64,000 bases of DNA from Phocaeicola massiliensis B84634 = Timone 84634 = DSM 17679 = JCM 13223 (GTDB lineage: Bacteria; Bacteroidota; Bacteroidia; Bacteroidales; Bacteroidaceae), in NCBI RefSeq assembly GCF_000382445.1, contig NZ_KB905472.1:355540-419539 (forward strand), given 5' to 3'. A model generated the notes under the pieces. That model made no database searches and had not been told where the DNA came from. It worked only from the letters and a program-made list of their open reading frames with translations. Within the stretch, counting starts at the first letter, position 1. Every line of letters starts with the position of its first letter. This document shows positions 1 to 8,800 of the stretch, piece by piece. Made by a program: the position numbers and the translations under genes.

Positions 1-33
1 TTTTGACACACTGCCTTCTTTGGTATCCGTATT

Positions 34-1329
34 TTAGTCACACTGTTTGTGAGTCATAATCTCCAATACTAATTTATCTGTTTCATTCATGCCTTGTGAG
101 CCGATTTTGGTCAGGTTGCGGATACTGCGGTCTACATTATCATCGATAATACCTTCTACGGAACTGACGCATTTATGCTCCATTGCTAAAATAGCGGAAA
201 ATACAGCTGTAGATACACCACTGGTCAGTTTGAGGGCACAGCTGGGCTTTGCTCCGTCGCAAATCATTCCCGTGATATTGGCTATCATATTTTGTACGGC
301 AAAAGTAATCTGTTCGTAATTTCCTCCCATTAAGTAGGTTATTCCACAACTGGAACCTGTTGCTGCAACTACACAGCCGCACAAAGCAGATAAACGCCCC
401 AAACTTTGTTTTATATAAATAACAGTCAAATGACTGAGAACGAGTGCACGAATTAATTCTTCTTCAGATTTATGGTTGTCTTCTGCATAAACCACCACAG
501 GCAAAGTAGCAGTAATTCCTTGGTTTCCACTGCCGGAGTTACTCATTACAGGAATCATGGCTCCGGCCATACGTGCATCGCACGCTGCAGAAGTATAAGA
601 TAGAATATGAGTGAAAGTATTGCTGCCTAATAACTGTTTTTCGCTTTTACTTTCTTTTAATATTTTGCCTAATTGATGTCCGTAATTACCTTGAAAAGAG
701 CGTTCGGCTGCATTTTTGTTCAAACGTTTGGTCTCAAGTATGAAGCGGATTTCTTCGAGAGGGGTAGTCGTGGCAAAGTCATAAACTTTCCGCAAATTAA
801 GTTCTGGTTCATGTTGTTCTTCTTCAGAGGAGCTTGTAGCCTGTTTGTTCAGTATAACATCATTGTTATGAGATACATATATAAAATTAGTATGCCCTCC
901 TGATATAATAGCCGTTGCCTTGTCATTATCGGCTTCACAGATTATCTCAATATATAGCTTTTCGTCTATGTCTTTTTTAAGCCCGATGCAGATTGCTTGT
1001 GAATCTATCAGCTTTTTTCCTTCCTCTACAGCTTCGGGGGTGCTGTCTTTTAATACTTCAAGCTGGTATTCGGATTTTCCGATTAAAGCTCCCAAAGCGA
1101 TGGCAATGGGAAGGCCGATCATACCGGTTCCCGGGATGCCCACTCCCATGGCATTTTTCAATATATTGGCACTTAACAGTGCTTTTATTTTTTCAGGTCT
1201 TTTCCCTAATGTTTCAGTTGCTTTGGCTACACAAAGTGCGACAGCTATAGGTTCGGTACATCCGATAGCAGGAACCACTTCGCGGTTAATCAGGGCAATG
1301 ATTTGCTCTCTTTCTGACTTGGCAATCAT
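34..1329 (-). CDS. L-cysteine desulfidase family protein (UPF0597/YhaM, serine dehydratase alpha-like)
   Basis: The 431-residue product matches the UPF0597/YhaM family, related to the alpha domain of iron-sulfur L-serine dehydratases. Family members release sulfide, ammonia and pyruvate from L-cysteine in the cytosol. Visible hallmarks are the N-terminal GCTEP motif with Cys23, a glycine-rich PGTGMIGLP stretch, and conserved cysteines in the C-terminal half (CDARMAG, CGCVVAATGSSCG, CDGAKPSC) of the kind that hold a [4Fe-4S] cluster. The length is normal and the ATG lies close to the ORF start. It is read in the same direction as dsbD upstream, but about 100 bp and a long inverted repeat separate them, so it is probably its own unit. 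A related serine deaminase activity cannot be excluded from sequence. Confidence 0.85.
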   Translation of the reverse strand: MIAKSEREQIIALINREVVPAIGCTEPIAVALCVAKATETLGKRPEKIKALLSANILKNAMGVGIPGTGMIGLPIAIALGALIGKSEYQLEVLKDSTPEAVEEGKKLIDSQAICIGLKKDIDEKLYIEIICEADNDKATAIISGGHTNFIYVSHNNDVILNKQATSSSEEEQHEPELNLRKVYDFATTTPLEEIRFILETKRLNKNAAERSFQGNYGHQLGKILKESKSEKQLLGSNTFTHILSYTSAACDARMAGAMIPVMSNSGSGNQGITATLPVVVYAEDNHKSEEELIRALVLSHLTVIYIKQSLGRLSALCGCVVAATGSSCGITYLMGGNYEQITFAVQNMIANITGMICDGAKPSCALKLTSGVSTAVFSAILAMEHKCVSSVEGIIDDNVDRSIRNLTKIGSQGMNETDKLVLEIMTHKQCD

Positions 1330-1348
1330 AGTTTTAGAATTTTTATGA

Positions 1349-1427
1349 ATAAGAAGGCTGTCCGATTCATTTTATTCAGAATGACAAGATGATGGGACTG
1401 CCGGGTCTTTAGAGACAGCCTTCTTAT
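1349..1427 (-). terminator. Long inverted repeat between dsbD-like gene and desulfidase gene
   Basis: Perfect 14-bp arms (ATAAGAAGGCTGTC at 1349-1362 and its complement at 1414-1427) enclose about 50 nt. It sits just after the stop of the upstream gene. It may act as a transcription barrier or mRNA-end structure. There is no clear T-run on the minus strand, so the terminator role is tentative. Confidence 0.4.
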
Positions 1428-1435
1428 CCGGGGGT

Positions 1436-3469
1436 TTATTTTTCTTTCTTGTAATTATCTAATCCGGTCTGAAGGAAATCCACGTATTTATCTATATCTT
1501 CGTCATATGAATACGATTTATTCAGCGGCTTTCCTTCATTGTCTATTAATACATAGAATGGTTGTGCATTAGCACCAAACTTAGAACGTTGCAGATAACT
1601 CCATTTGTCACCTACTGTGCGTAGAGTACGTTCCTTACCGTTTTCCATTACCTTGATATGTTCCGGCAATGGCTCTTTGTTGTCTACATATAATGTAATC
1701 AATACATAATCGTCTGTCATCAGTTTGCTTACTTTCGGGTCTGTCCATACAGCAGCTTCCATCTTGCGGCAGTTTACACATCCGTAGCCTGTGAAGTCGA
1801 GCATAACCGGTTTTCCATTGCGTTTGGCATATTCCATGCCGGCATCGTAATCATCAAATTTGGCATGGACTTCATTGTTATACAAATTGAAATCCTGAGT
1901 TGTCATAGGAGGAGCGAACGCGCTGACAGCTTTTAACGGTGCTCCCCACAATCCGGGAACCATATATACGGCGAATGCCAAAGAAATCAATGCCATAAAG
2001 AAGCGGGGTACACTTGTGGTATTGTCATCGTCATCATGTGGGAATTTAATCTTGCCTAACAAGTAGAATCCTAACAAACCAAAGATTACAATCCACAAGG
2101 CAAGGAATGTTTCGCGGTCCAGAATTCTCCATCCATAAGCTAAGTCGGCTACGGATAAAAACTTTAAGGCAAATGCTAATTCAAGGAAACCCAATGTTAC
2201 TTTTATGACATTCATCCAGCCTCCGGATTTCGGCATTGATTTTAACCAAGACGGGAACATAGCGAACAGTGTGAATGGCAAAGCCAAAGCGATAGCAAAA
2301 CCCAGCATGCCGATAGCAGGGGCAATGACACTGCCGGTGGTAGAAACTTCTACCAATAAGAAACCTATAATAGGACCTGTGCAAGAGAAAGAAACCAATG
2401 ACAAGGTAAATGCCATAAGGAAGATACTCAATAAACCGCTTGTTTGTTCTGCTTTGCTATCCACTGCATTACTCCATTTGGAAGGTAATGTCAATTCAAA
2501 TGCTCCGAAGAATGACGCAGCAAAAATAATCAGCATTAAACAGAACAAGATATTAAATACAGCATTGGTAGATAGAGCATTTAATGCACTTGCACCGAAA
2601 ATTAAAGTAATAGCCAAACCTAATGCAACATAAATAACTACGATAGATGCACCGTAAGTCCAAGCATCACGGATACCTTTCTTTTTATCTTTGCTGCGTT
2701 TCAGGAAGAAACTTACGGTCATTGGAATAATAGGCCATACACACGGAGTGAATAAGGCAAGCAACCCACCGATGAATCCGGCAAAGAAAATATATATCCA
2801 AGAACGATCTTGCTGCGAAGTTGTCTCACCATAGCTGTTCAATTCTTTGATAACCGGTGTCCAATAGTCCTGTACAGAGGTTTCGTTATCGGATAAGGCT
2901 ACAGTAGCAGCACTGTCAATGGCAGTTGCTTCTGCAACAGAATTTTCAGCAGCAGGTTGGTTTACTGTTTCGGCTTTGGTTTCCGATGTTGCAACTGTAG
3001 CGGTAGCGGCATTCCCTTTTCCCGAGAAGGAGAACGGTACTTCTGTCGGTGGTAAGCAGTTTTCGTCATTACATGCACCATATTCCAGATAGCCTTCAAT
3101 TTGATAGGAAGCATCTGTGATTTTAAACTTCTGAACAAAAGTTGCAGTATTCTCGAAGTAACGTAATTTCATTTCGAACACTTTGTCGAAGTTTTCAATT
3201 TCTTTTCCTTGTGGAGTGAGCTTTCCCATCAGCTCTGCACCTTGTATTTTTTCCACATTAAAGGTAGCGGAAATAGGACCGCCCGAAGGAAGGTCAGTGG
3301 AATAAACATGCCATCCGGCATCAATATTACCGGTAAACACAATCTGTGCTTCTGTGTCGGAAATTGTTTTCAACTCAGTTTTAAACTTGACTGGTTCTTG
3401 AATTTGGGCAAATGACGGAAGCCATGCCATGATTATCAAGAGGCAGCTTAATAAAAACTTCTTTTTCAT
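1436..3469 (-). CDS. dsbD: DsbD-like thiol:disulfide interchange protein
   Basis: This 677-residue inner-membrane protein carries reducing electrons from cytosolic thioredoxin to the periplasm. Domains in order: signal peptide (residues 1-21); an N-terminal DsbD alpha-type immunoglobulin-like domain ending in the cysteine pair of GACNDENC (about 131-138); a Ser/Ala-rich linker; a multi-pass CcdA-type membrane domain with single cysteines in FTPCVWP and SFSCTGP; and a C-terminal thioredoxin-like domain with the CVNC active site (Cys564, Cys567). All three redox cysteine pairs are intact. The gene stands alone: neighbours are same-strand but separated by more than 100 bp. The domain set matches the DsbD family closely. 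Confidence 0.93.
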   Translation of the reverse strand: MKKKFLLSCLLIIMAWLPSFAQIQEPVKFKTELKTISDTEAQIVFTGNIDAGWHVYSTDLPSGGPISATFNVEKIQGAELMGKLTPQGKEIENFDKVFEMKLRYFENTATFVQKFKITDASYQIEGYLEYGACNDENCLPPTEVPFSFSGKGNAATATVATSETKAETVNQPAAENSVAEATAIDSAATVALSDNETSVQDYWTPVIKELNSYGETTSQQDRSWIYIFFAGFIGGLLALFTPCVWPIIPMTVSFFLKRSKDKKKGIRDAWTYGASIVVIYVALGLAITLIFGASALNALSTNAVFNILFCLMLIIFAASFFGAFELTLPSKWSNAVDSKAEQTSGLLSIFLMAFTLSLVSFSCTGPIIGFLLVEVSTTGSVIAPAIGMLGFAIALALPFTLFAMFPSWLKSMPKSGGWMNVIKVTLGFLELAFALKFLSVADLAYGWRILDRETFLALWIVIFGLLGFYLLGKIKFPHDDDDNTTSVPRFFMALISLAFAVYMVPGLWGAPLKAVSAFAPPMTTQDFNLYNNEVHAKFDDYDAGMEYAKRNGKPVMLDFTGYGCVNCRKMEAAVWTDPKVSKLMTDDYVLITLYVDNKEPLPEHIKVMENGKERTLRTVGDKWSYLQRSKFGANAQPFYVLIDNEGKPLNKSYSYDEDIDKYVDFLQTGLDNYKKEK

Positions 3470-3600
3470 TGTCTGTATTTTACGTTATTAATATTCTGAT
3501 GATACAAAGAAAGGGATAAAATCTAAAAAAAGAGTCTTTATACCTATATAAATATCGGCAATTGCTGTTTTCGGAAGAAAAATCAAGGGTATATAGTGAC

Positions 3601-5349
3601 TTATTGCTGTTTTTGTAATTCCAGCACTTTATTGCGGTATTGAGAAGGAGTCATTCCCACCACCGATTGGAAAAGGTTGTAGAAAGTAGAAATGGAGTTG
3701 AACCCCAAGTCGGCAGAGATTGCTTTTAGCGGGGTGTCGTTTTGGGGATTGGATAATAGGCGGATGGCTTCTTCAATACGGAAACTGTTTACATAGTGAG
3801 TAAAGGATTGTTTGGACTGCTCATTGATAATACGAGAAAGATAGGTGCGGTTTGTGCCTAATAAATCGGCTATTTTATCCTTTGTAATACTGTTGTCTTT
3901 GTAAATTTTTTCTTCACGCATGGCTCGCTCTAAAGCTCTGAAAAGTTCCAGACTTTTCTCATCGGTGAGTGATGATCCGGCATATTTTTCGGGAGCATTA
4001 CCGGACTTTCCGTTTTGTTCCAGTTCTCTGATACGTCGGTTCAGTTCTGTTTCTCTTTTGATGGCTTCTTGATTTTGCTTGACGATACTTACATAAAGTT
4101 TATTTTTACGTTGGTAGAGGTAGTACAGCAATCCCAATACAATAAAGATAATGATAAGAATAAATGTTTGCTGCTGGATGCGTTGTTCTTTCTGCATCAC
4201 ATCTAGCTTACTCTGTTTTATCATATTCTCTTGTCGCTCGGTGTCATATTTAAATCTCATCTCGCTTAAATCTCTTTCCTTATCTTTATTAAAAAGACTA
4301 TCATTCTCCAAGCGGAACACCTTATAGTAATTCAGTGCGTTATGGTACTGATGAAGTTGTTCGTAACAGGTAGAAAGAGTTTCATAAAGTGCATTGCGGT
4401 GAATTGCATTTGCCCGTGCATACGAAATTGCCAATCCTTGTTTCAGTAACAGGATAGCTTCTTCATAGTTCTTTTCCTTCATTAAAACACGGGCGTATCC
4501 CAAATGGGCATATACAATGGAAGAAGTTTGTGCAGCCTGTTTATCTTTCATTGCTTTTTTATAGTATTCGATGGCTTGTACATATTCTCCTGAATCACAT
4601 AGGATATTTCCGAAAAGATTATAAGTATGTGCCTGATCGTAAAAATCATTTTCCAGCATTAACTTTTCTGCTTCATGAATATATTTTATGGCTTCTTCGT
4701 TTTGCTTCATCAAGAAATACAGATAAGCGGTATTAATTGCTCCGGTGTAAATAATATAGGGGTCGTTGAGCCTATGTCCGAGTTCATACGATTCTAACGC
4801 ATATTTGATGCCGGCTTTATCTTTTTTCAGATAATAGATATTAGCTAAATTAGCTAATAGGATAGCGTATTGCTCTTGATATTTATTTTGTTGTGCCAAC
4901 GTGATACCCTTATACAGCCATTGAATGGCACGATAATAATCTGTATCGATATTGGCAGCATATAGCCCTAAATTGCCATACACTGAGCATAGAAGGGAAT
5001 CATTGTGAAGTTTGGTTGCCAACTCCAAAGCCAGATTCAAATTCTTTTTGGCAACCTTCTCCCTGCCACTCATCATTTGTGCTTGTCCTTGAAAGAGATA
5101 GGAATATAGATAGAGAGATGGATTTTTACTCTTATCCGCTATATTTTTCATGTATTCAGCATAAGTGATTGTTTTGGAGAACTCTCCTTTATTGAGGTAA
5201 TATTGACATAGAAATTTTAGTGCATTACTATTTTCAGGTTCCTTTTTGATAACTTCCAGTTGCTTTTCGATAATAAAAGGCTTCTTTTGCGCTTTTGCGC
5301 AAAAGGGTGTCCAAAGGAAAAGTACTAAAAGGAGATACGTTATCTTCAT
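3601..5349 (-). CDS. TPR-containing membrane-anchored AraC family regulator
   Basis: The 582-residue protein has a Sec signal peptide, about ten TPR-like helical repeats (residues 35-360), a transmembrane helix (about 395-413, rich in I/L/F), a coiled-coil linker and a C-terminal AraC-type helix-turn-helix pair (about 475-580, with GFNSISTFYNLFQ and TPSQYR). The layout puts the TPR sensor in the periplasm and the DNA-binding domain in the cytosol, as in Bacteroidetes one-component regulators. No nearby sugar-utilisation or TonB genes suggest a target. The next gene in its direction, dsbD, starts 130 bp away with its own spacer. The target regulon is unknown. Confidence 0.85.
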   Translation of the reverse strand: MKITYLLLVLFLWTPFCAKAQKKPFIIEKQLEVIKKEPENSNALKFLCQYYLNKGEFSKTITYAEYMKNIADKSKNPSLYLYSYLFQGQAQMMSGREKVAKKNLNLALELATKLHNDSLLCSVYGNLGLYAANIDTDYYRAIQWLYKGITLAQQNKYQEQYAILLANLANIYYLKKDKAGIKYALESYELGHRLNDPYIIYTGAINTAYLYFLMKQNEEAIKYIHEAEKLMLENDFYDQAHTYNLFGNILCDSGEYVQAIEYYKKAMKDKQAAQTSSIVYAHLGYARVLMKEKNYEEAILLLKQGLAISYARANAIHRNALYETLSTCYEQLHQYHNALNYYKVFRLENDSLFNKDKERDLSEMRFKYDTERQENMIKQSKLDVMQKEQRIQQQTFILIIIFIVLGLLYYLYQRKNKLYVSIVKQNQEAIKRETELNRRIRELEQNGKSGNAPEKYAGSSLTDEKSLELFRALERAMREEKIYKDNSITKDKIADLLGTNRTYLSRIINEQSKQSFTHYVNSFRIEEAIRLLSNPQNDTPLKAISADLGFNSISTFYNLFQSVVGMTPSQYRNKVLELQKQQ

Positions 5350-5370
5350 GCGTTTTTTCTATTGTAGATG

Positions 5371-5378
5371 CAAATGTA
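5371..5378 (-). promoter_or_regulatory. Bacteroidetes -7 box for the TPR/AraC regulator gene
   Basis: The minus strand reads TACATTTG, an exact TAnnTTTG match, 22 bp upstream of the ATG. No good -33 box is visible, so a weak or regulated promoter is likely. Confidence 0.55.
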
Positions 5379-5516
5379 CATGATAATTTTGGGATTTTCA
5401 TTCTGCATTGTCTCTTTCTTATAATAATTTATGAGGAGAGTAGACTTAAAAAGTGGGATATAGGTGGTCTTAAGAGAAAAAATATAGTGTTTTTTGTTTT
5501 TTTTCTCCTAAAAGTA

Positions 5517-5547
5517 TTGCAGTTTTAAAATAAAAGCGTACCTTTGC
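5517..5547 (+). promoter_or_regulatory. Promoter of tRNA-Ser
   Basis: A -33 TTGC (5517-5520) and a -7 TACCTTTGC (5539-5547) are separated by about 18 bp. The inferred start lies about 30 nt before the mature tRNA. This is a textbook Bacteroidetes promoter. Confidence 0.75.
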
Positions 5548-5585
5548 ACCGCTTTCAGGAAGAAAGTACTTCTCAAAGGAGTTTT

Positions 5586-5670
5586 GGAGAGGTGGCAGAG
5601 TGGTCGATTGCGGCGGTCTTGAAAACCGTTGTACCGCGAGGTACCCGGGGTTCGAATCCCTGTCTCTCCG
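5586..5670 (+). tRNA. tRNA-Ser (anticodon UGA)
   Basis: The 85-nt sequence folds as a class II tRNA. The acceptor GGAGAGG pairs with TCTCTCC, the D-loop contains the conserved GG, the anticodon loop CTTGAAA gives anticodon UGA (reads UCA), the long variable arm is typical of serine, and the T-loop is TTCGAAT. The 3' CCA is not encoded. A promoter lies upstream and a strong terminator downstream. The prophage begins about 115 bp beyond the tRNA 3' end, so the tRNA is intact and not the insertion core. Confidence 0.95.
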
Positions 5671-5705
5671 CAATAAACATTGAAAATCAATAGTTTACAA
5701 GAATT

Positions 5706-5748
5706 ACACCCAGTTTTACACCCTACAATGTAAAATTGGGTGTTTTTA
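5706..5748 (+). terminator. Intrinsic terminator of tRNA-Ser
   Basis: A 15-bp stem (ACACCCAGTTTTACA with its near-perfect complement, one G-T pair) and an 8-nt loop are followed by a run of T. Confidence 0.85.
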
Positions 5749-5785
5749 GTTTATTTAAGTTCTCTGTATTGTTTCGGCTTAGTTA

Positions 5786-5813
5786 TATAAACCGCAAAAC
5801 GAAATGAAGTACT
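5786..5813 (+). repeat. Left copy of the 28-bp direct repeat at the prophage boundary
   Basis: It is identical to 46107-46134. The similarity extends a few bases further left (TAGTTA) apart from a 2-bp TA length difference. With the following phage sequence it forms an imperfect palindrome: its ACCGCAAAACGAAATGA resembles the inverse of CAAATCATTTTGCGAT at 5818. It may be an attachment-site duplication, or a leftover right phage end abutting the left end. Confidence 0.8.
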
Positions 5814-5817
5814 TTTT

Positions 5818-5868
5818 CAAATCATTTTGCGATTTATAAATATCTGTTAACACAAATCAAAAAGCGAT
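5818..5868. repeat. Left-end repeats, probable transposase binding sites
   Basis: Two direct 16-mers of form CAAATCA-4 nt-GCGAT occur at 5818-5833 and 5853-5868, 35 bp apart, in an AT-rich stretch between the boundary and the fibre gene. A degenerate inverse copy lies at 46080-46095, and a better inverse match lies in the right direct repeat. This arrangement resembles the L1/L2 and R1 sites of transposable phages. The binding role is inferred. Confidence 0.55.
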
Positions 5869-5889
5869 AAACTTTAACCTCTTGTGTTT

Positions 5890-8800
5890 TTAATCAGGGA
5901 TTGCTTGGATTCGGGATGCGTAATTGCTCCAGTTGGTTGCAGACTTGTAAGTTGTAATGGAACCGGTTGGAACATAAATAGGGCAATTGTTTGTATTGTA
6001 GAATACATCATATTCTATAGTTGGTGGTGTAGCAGCTTCGCATCGTACAAACTGTAGTTGGACACAGTCTCTAAAAGCATATCTCCTTATATACGTTACA
6101 GAGTTTGGAATGGTAACGGTTTCTAAGCTTGAGCATCCTCTGCATAACTGTTCTTCAATTTTGGCTATGCCATTAGGTATGTTTATGGTTTTAAGGCTCG
6201 TACAATTCAAAAAAGCATTTGAACCAATTTCTGTCAATGATTTGGAGAAGGAAAACTCAGTAATCTTTTTGCAGTTCCAAAATGCACCATAACCAATATT
6301 TTTACATCCTGAAATATCTATATTCCCTTGCAGTGCCGTTCCGCGATACCCATTATCTAAGATTATTTCTAAGTGTTTTATATCACCAGTATCCTTCAGT
6401 TGGACACATCCGTCAAAACACTGTTTCCCAATAGTGGCGATAGATTTTGGAAGTCTAATACTACTTAAAGTCGTACATTGATAGAATAAGGCTTCGAATT
6501 TAAGGGGATTTATTCCTGTAAAGTATTCAAACTCGTCAAAGGAAGTGATTTCCGAGTTCCCCTGGAACTTATTCCCCAAGGTGGTTACCTTGGCTGCCTG
6601 TTCCTTGGTGATTCCGGCTCCGTCCCCCCAGTTTGCCGCAACTATATTTTGCACGACTTTGTCGGCAAAGCGAATGTACCATGCACCGTCTATGACCAGC
6701 GTCAGTTTGGTGAACCTTTCACGGAGTGCGTTCACAGTGTCTTCGTAAGCATTTGCCCGGACAGTGATTTTGCCGTCCAAGACAGGGTAAGGGTCTTCTC
6801 CGGCAAGACCGTCGGCGTTAAGGCCCTCGTAAGTACCGTCCGTCAATGAGCCCAGCATATCCAGCACTTGAGAGCCGGTGTCGGTGTAAGTGGAGTCGAA
6901 GCCTACCGCACGGATACGCTTCAGGGCATGGCCGATTCCTTGCGATGCCTGCGCGTTAAGAATGGTCACCAGCACATCCATGGGGTTCAGCATGGGGCAT
7001 CCGGTGATGAAGAAGTCGGTAATGACAGATGCACACTGGTCTATGATGACGTTCCGGGCCGTCAGGACAGGGAAGTTGCGGAGCGTAAGATACCTGTTCC
7101 CGGCAGGGTATTCTATCCGTTCCAGTCCGCCGCCTTCGGGAAGTTTGAGCTGCGAGAGGGACGTACCGTCGGCATATACCTCGCGGATGTTCTCCAGCGC
7201 GCTAAGGTTGAGCGTGCCTTGCAGGGTGGAGATGTTGGACAACAGTACCCGCTGCATGCTGCCGCAGTCGGCAAGGGTAAGGCCGGTGATGGAAATGGTG
7301 ACGCTTTCGGTCTTGCTGCCCAGTATAAGTTCCGTCAGACGTCTGCCACGGACCACCATGGTGCCGCTGACGTTCTTGTTGTGCCAGTCACCGATGCTTA
7401 GCAGCCATGAAGCGGCCTGTATGGCATTCTGCTGGTCGGCGGAGCCGCCCAGGTCGATAGTCATCCGGCACACCTGTCCGGCTTTGGTACGCGCGCCCTG
7501 TACGATGGAGGTACCGTTGGCAATAGCCGGGTACATGTCGAATGCGGGGGTTATCTCGTAGTCAATCAGGTCACCGGCGGCACGCACGATGACGGTGTCC
7601 GTGCCGTCAGCGCTGAACAGACCGTAGTTGTACTTCGACATGATGTACATGATGCGTTTCTTCACCCAGGCGGTTTCGGCACTGTAAAAGTCGCCATGCG
7701 ACTGCGTGATGGGGTCGGTATCGTTCGTGTAAGAGCCGTTGTTGTAAGCTATCTTGGCTATCTCGTAGCGTTTCGCGTCGGCATTGACCAGCGTGGCGGG
7801 GAAATAATTCTTCACGCCTAGGTAATACTTCTTATAAAAGGCATATACCTTATCGTAGGGTGTGCCCGATGACTGTCCGCACAAACTTTCCATGGCGGAG
7901 AGCATCTTCCTCATGCCGGCCGTGATCTCTGCACTGAACGCCAGTTCCAGCATGTTCCAGAACACCGAGGTTTCTCCGTTCCATATCGGCTGACCATTGC
8001 TGTATGTGTCGTGCATTTCGCAATGATACGGCTTACGGTCCTGCCCCTGGTTGTCTATGGGGAAGATGGTGTCGGCATCGTCCAGGCGCCAGCGCCATTT
8101 GCTGCCTGCGGTGCAGAAGTTATAGGGATAGGTGTTTTTCGCCCGCTGGTCCGTCCCGGCGGTGAACTCAGTGAAGCAGTAATGGAATACCGTATCGTCC
8201 ATATCGAACAGGGCAGGGACAGTGGCCCGGAACAGCTGCTTGCGGGCGTTGATGAACAGTTCGTTCAACTGCTCTGCCGTGAATGCTGATAAATCATCGT
8301 TCAAATAATCTTTGAGCTGTGTTTGAAGATTGATCGGCCCGGCACCGGTATCCGAAGGAATGAACCGGCTTTCCGCCGCCTCAAAGTAATAAAGATGATA
8401 CAAGTCGGCATCCCCGGCTTTCGCTATCCAGTACTCATATCCCGTGCTGCGGTATTCCGCCACGGCGGCATTCAGTTCGGCCAATGTGCCGGTAAAGGGG
8501 CGGATGCGGTTGCTGCACAGGTACACGGCATTGTAGGCGTCTATCCATCTCTGCGCCGAGAGCGGTTCGGTCTCATCGGCATTCAGTTCCCCGGCATCGA
8601 AGTCCCAGCAGTTGGTGTCGTTATACTGAAAGGCTTCCTCATCGGGATTGTACGCCCAATAGGACTTGTTGCGGTTCCAGGGCACACGGAAGAGTGCGCC
8701 CAGCGGGGCATTGTCCGAGCCTTCCACAGACAATAGTTCCGGGAAGGCGGAAGTGTCATAGCCGAAGCAGAGGTCATCCCCCTTGTCCGGACCGAAGGTG

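Noticed and set aside
5586..5813. Integration into the tRNA-Ser 3' end by a tyrosine recombinase
   Set aside because: The direct repeat starts 115 bp beyond the tRNA and its terminator, shares no tRNA sequence, and no integrase gene is present.
6868..7561. Long plus-strand ORFs opposite the fibre gene
   Set aside because: Their composition follows the GC-rich third-position pattern of the minus-strand gene. They lack promoters and family motifs.
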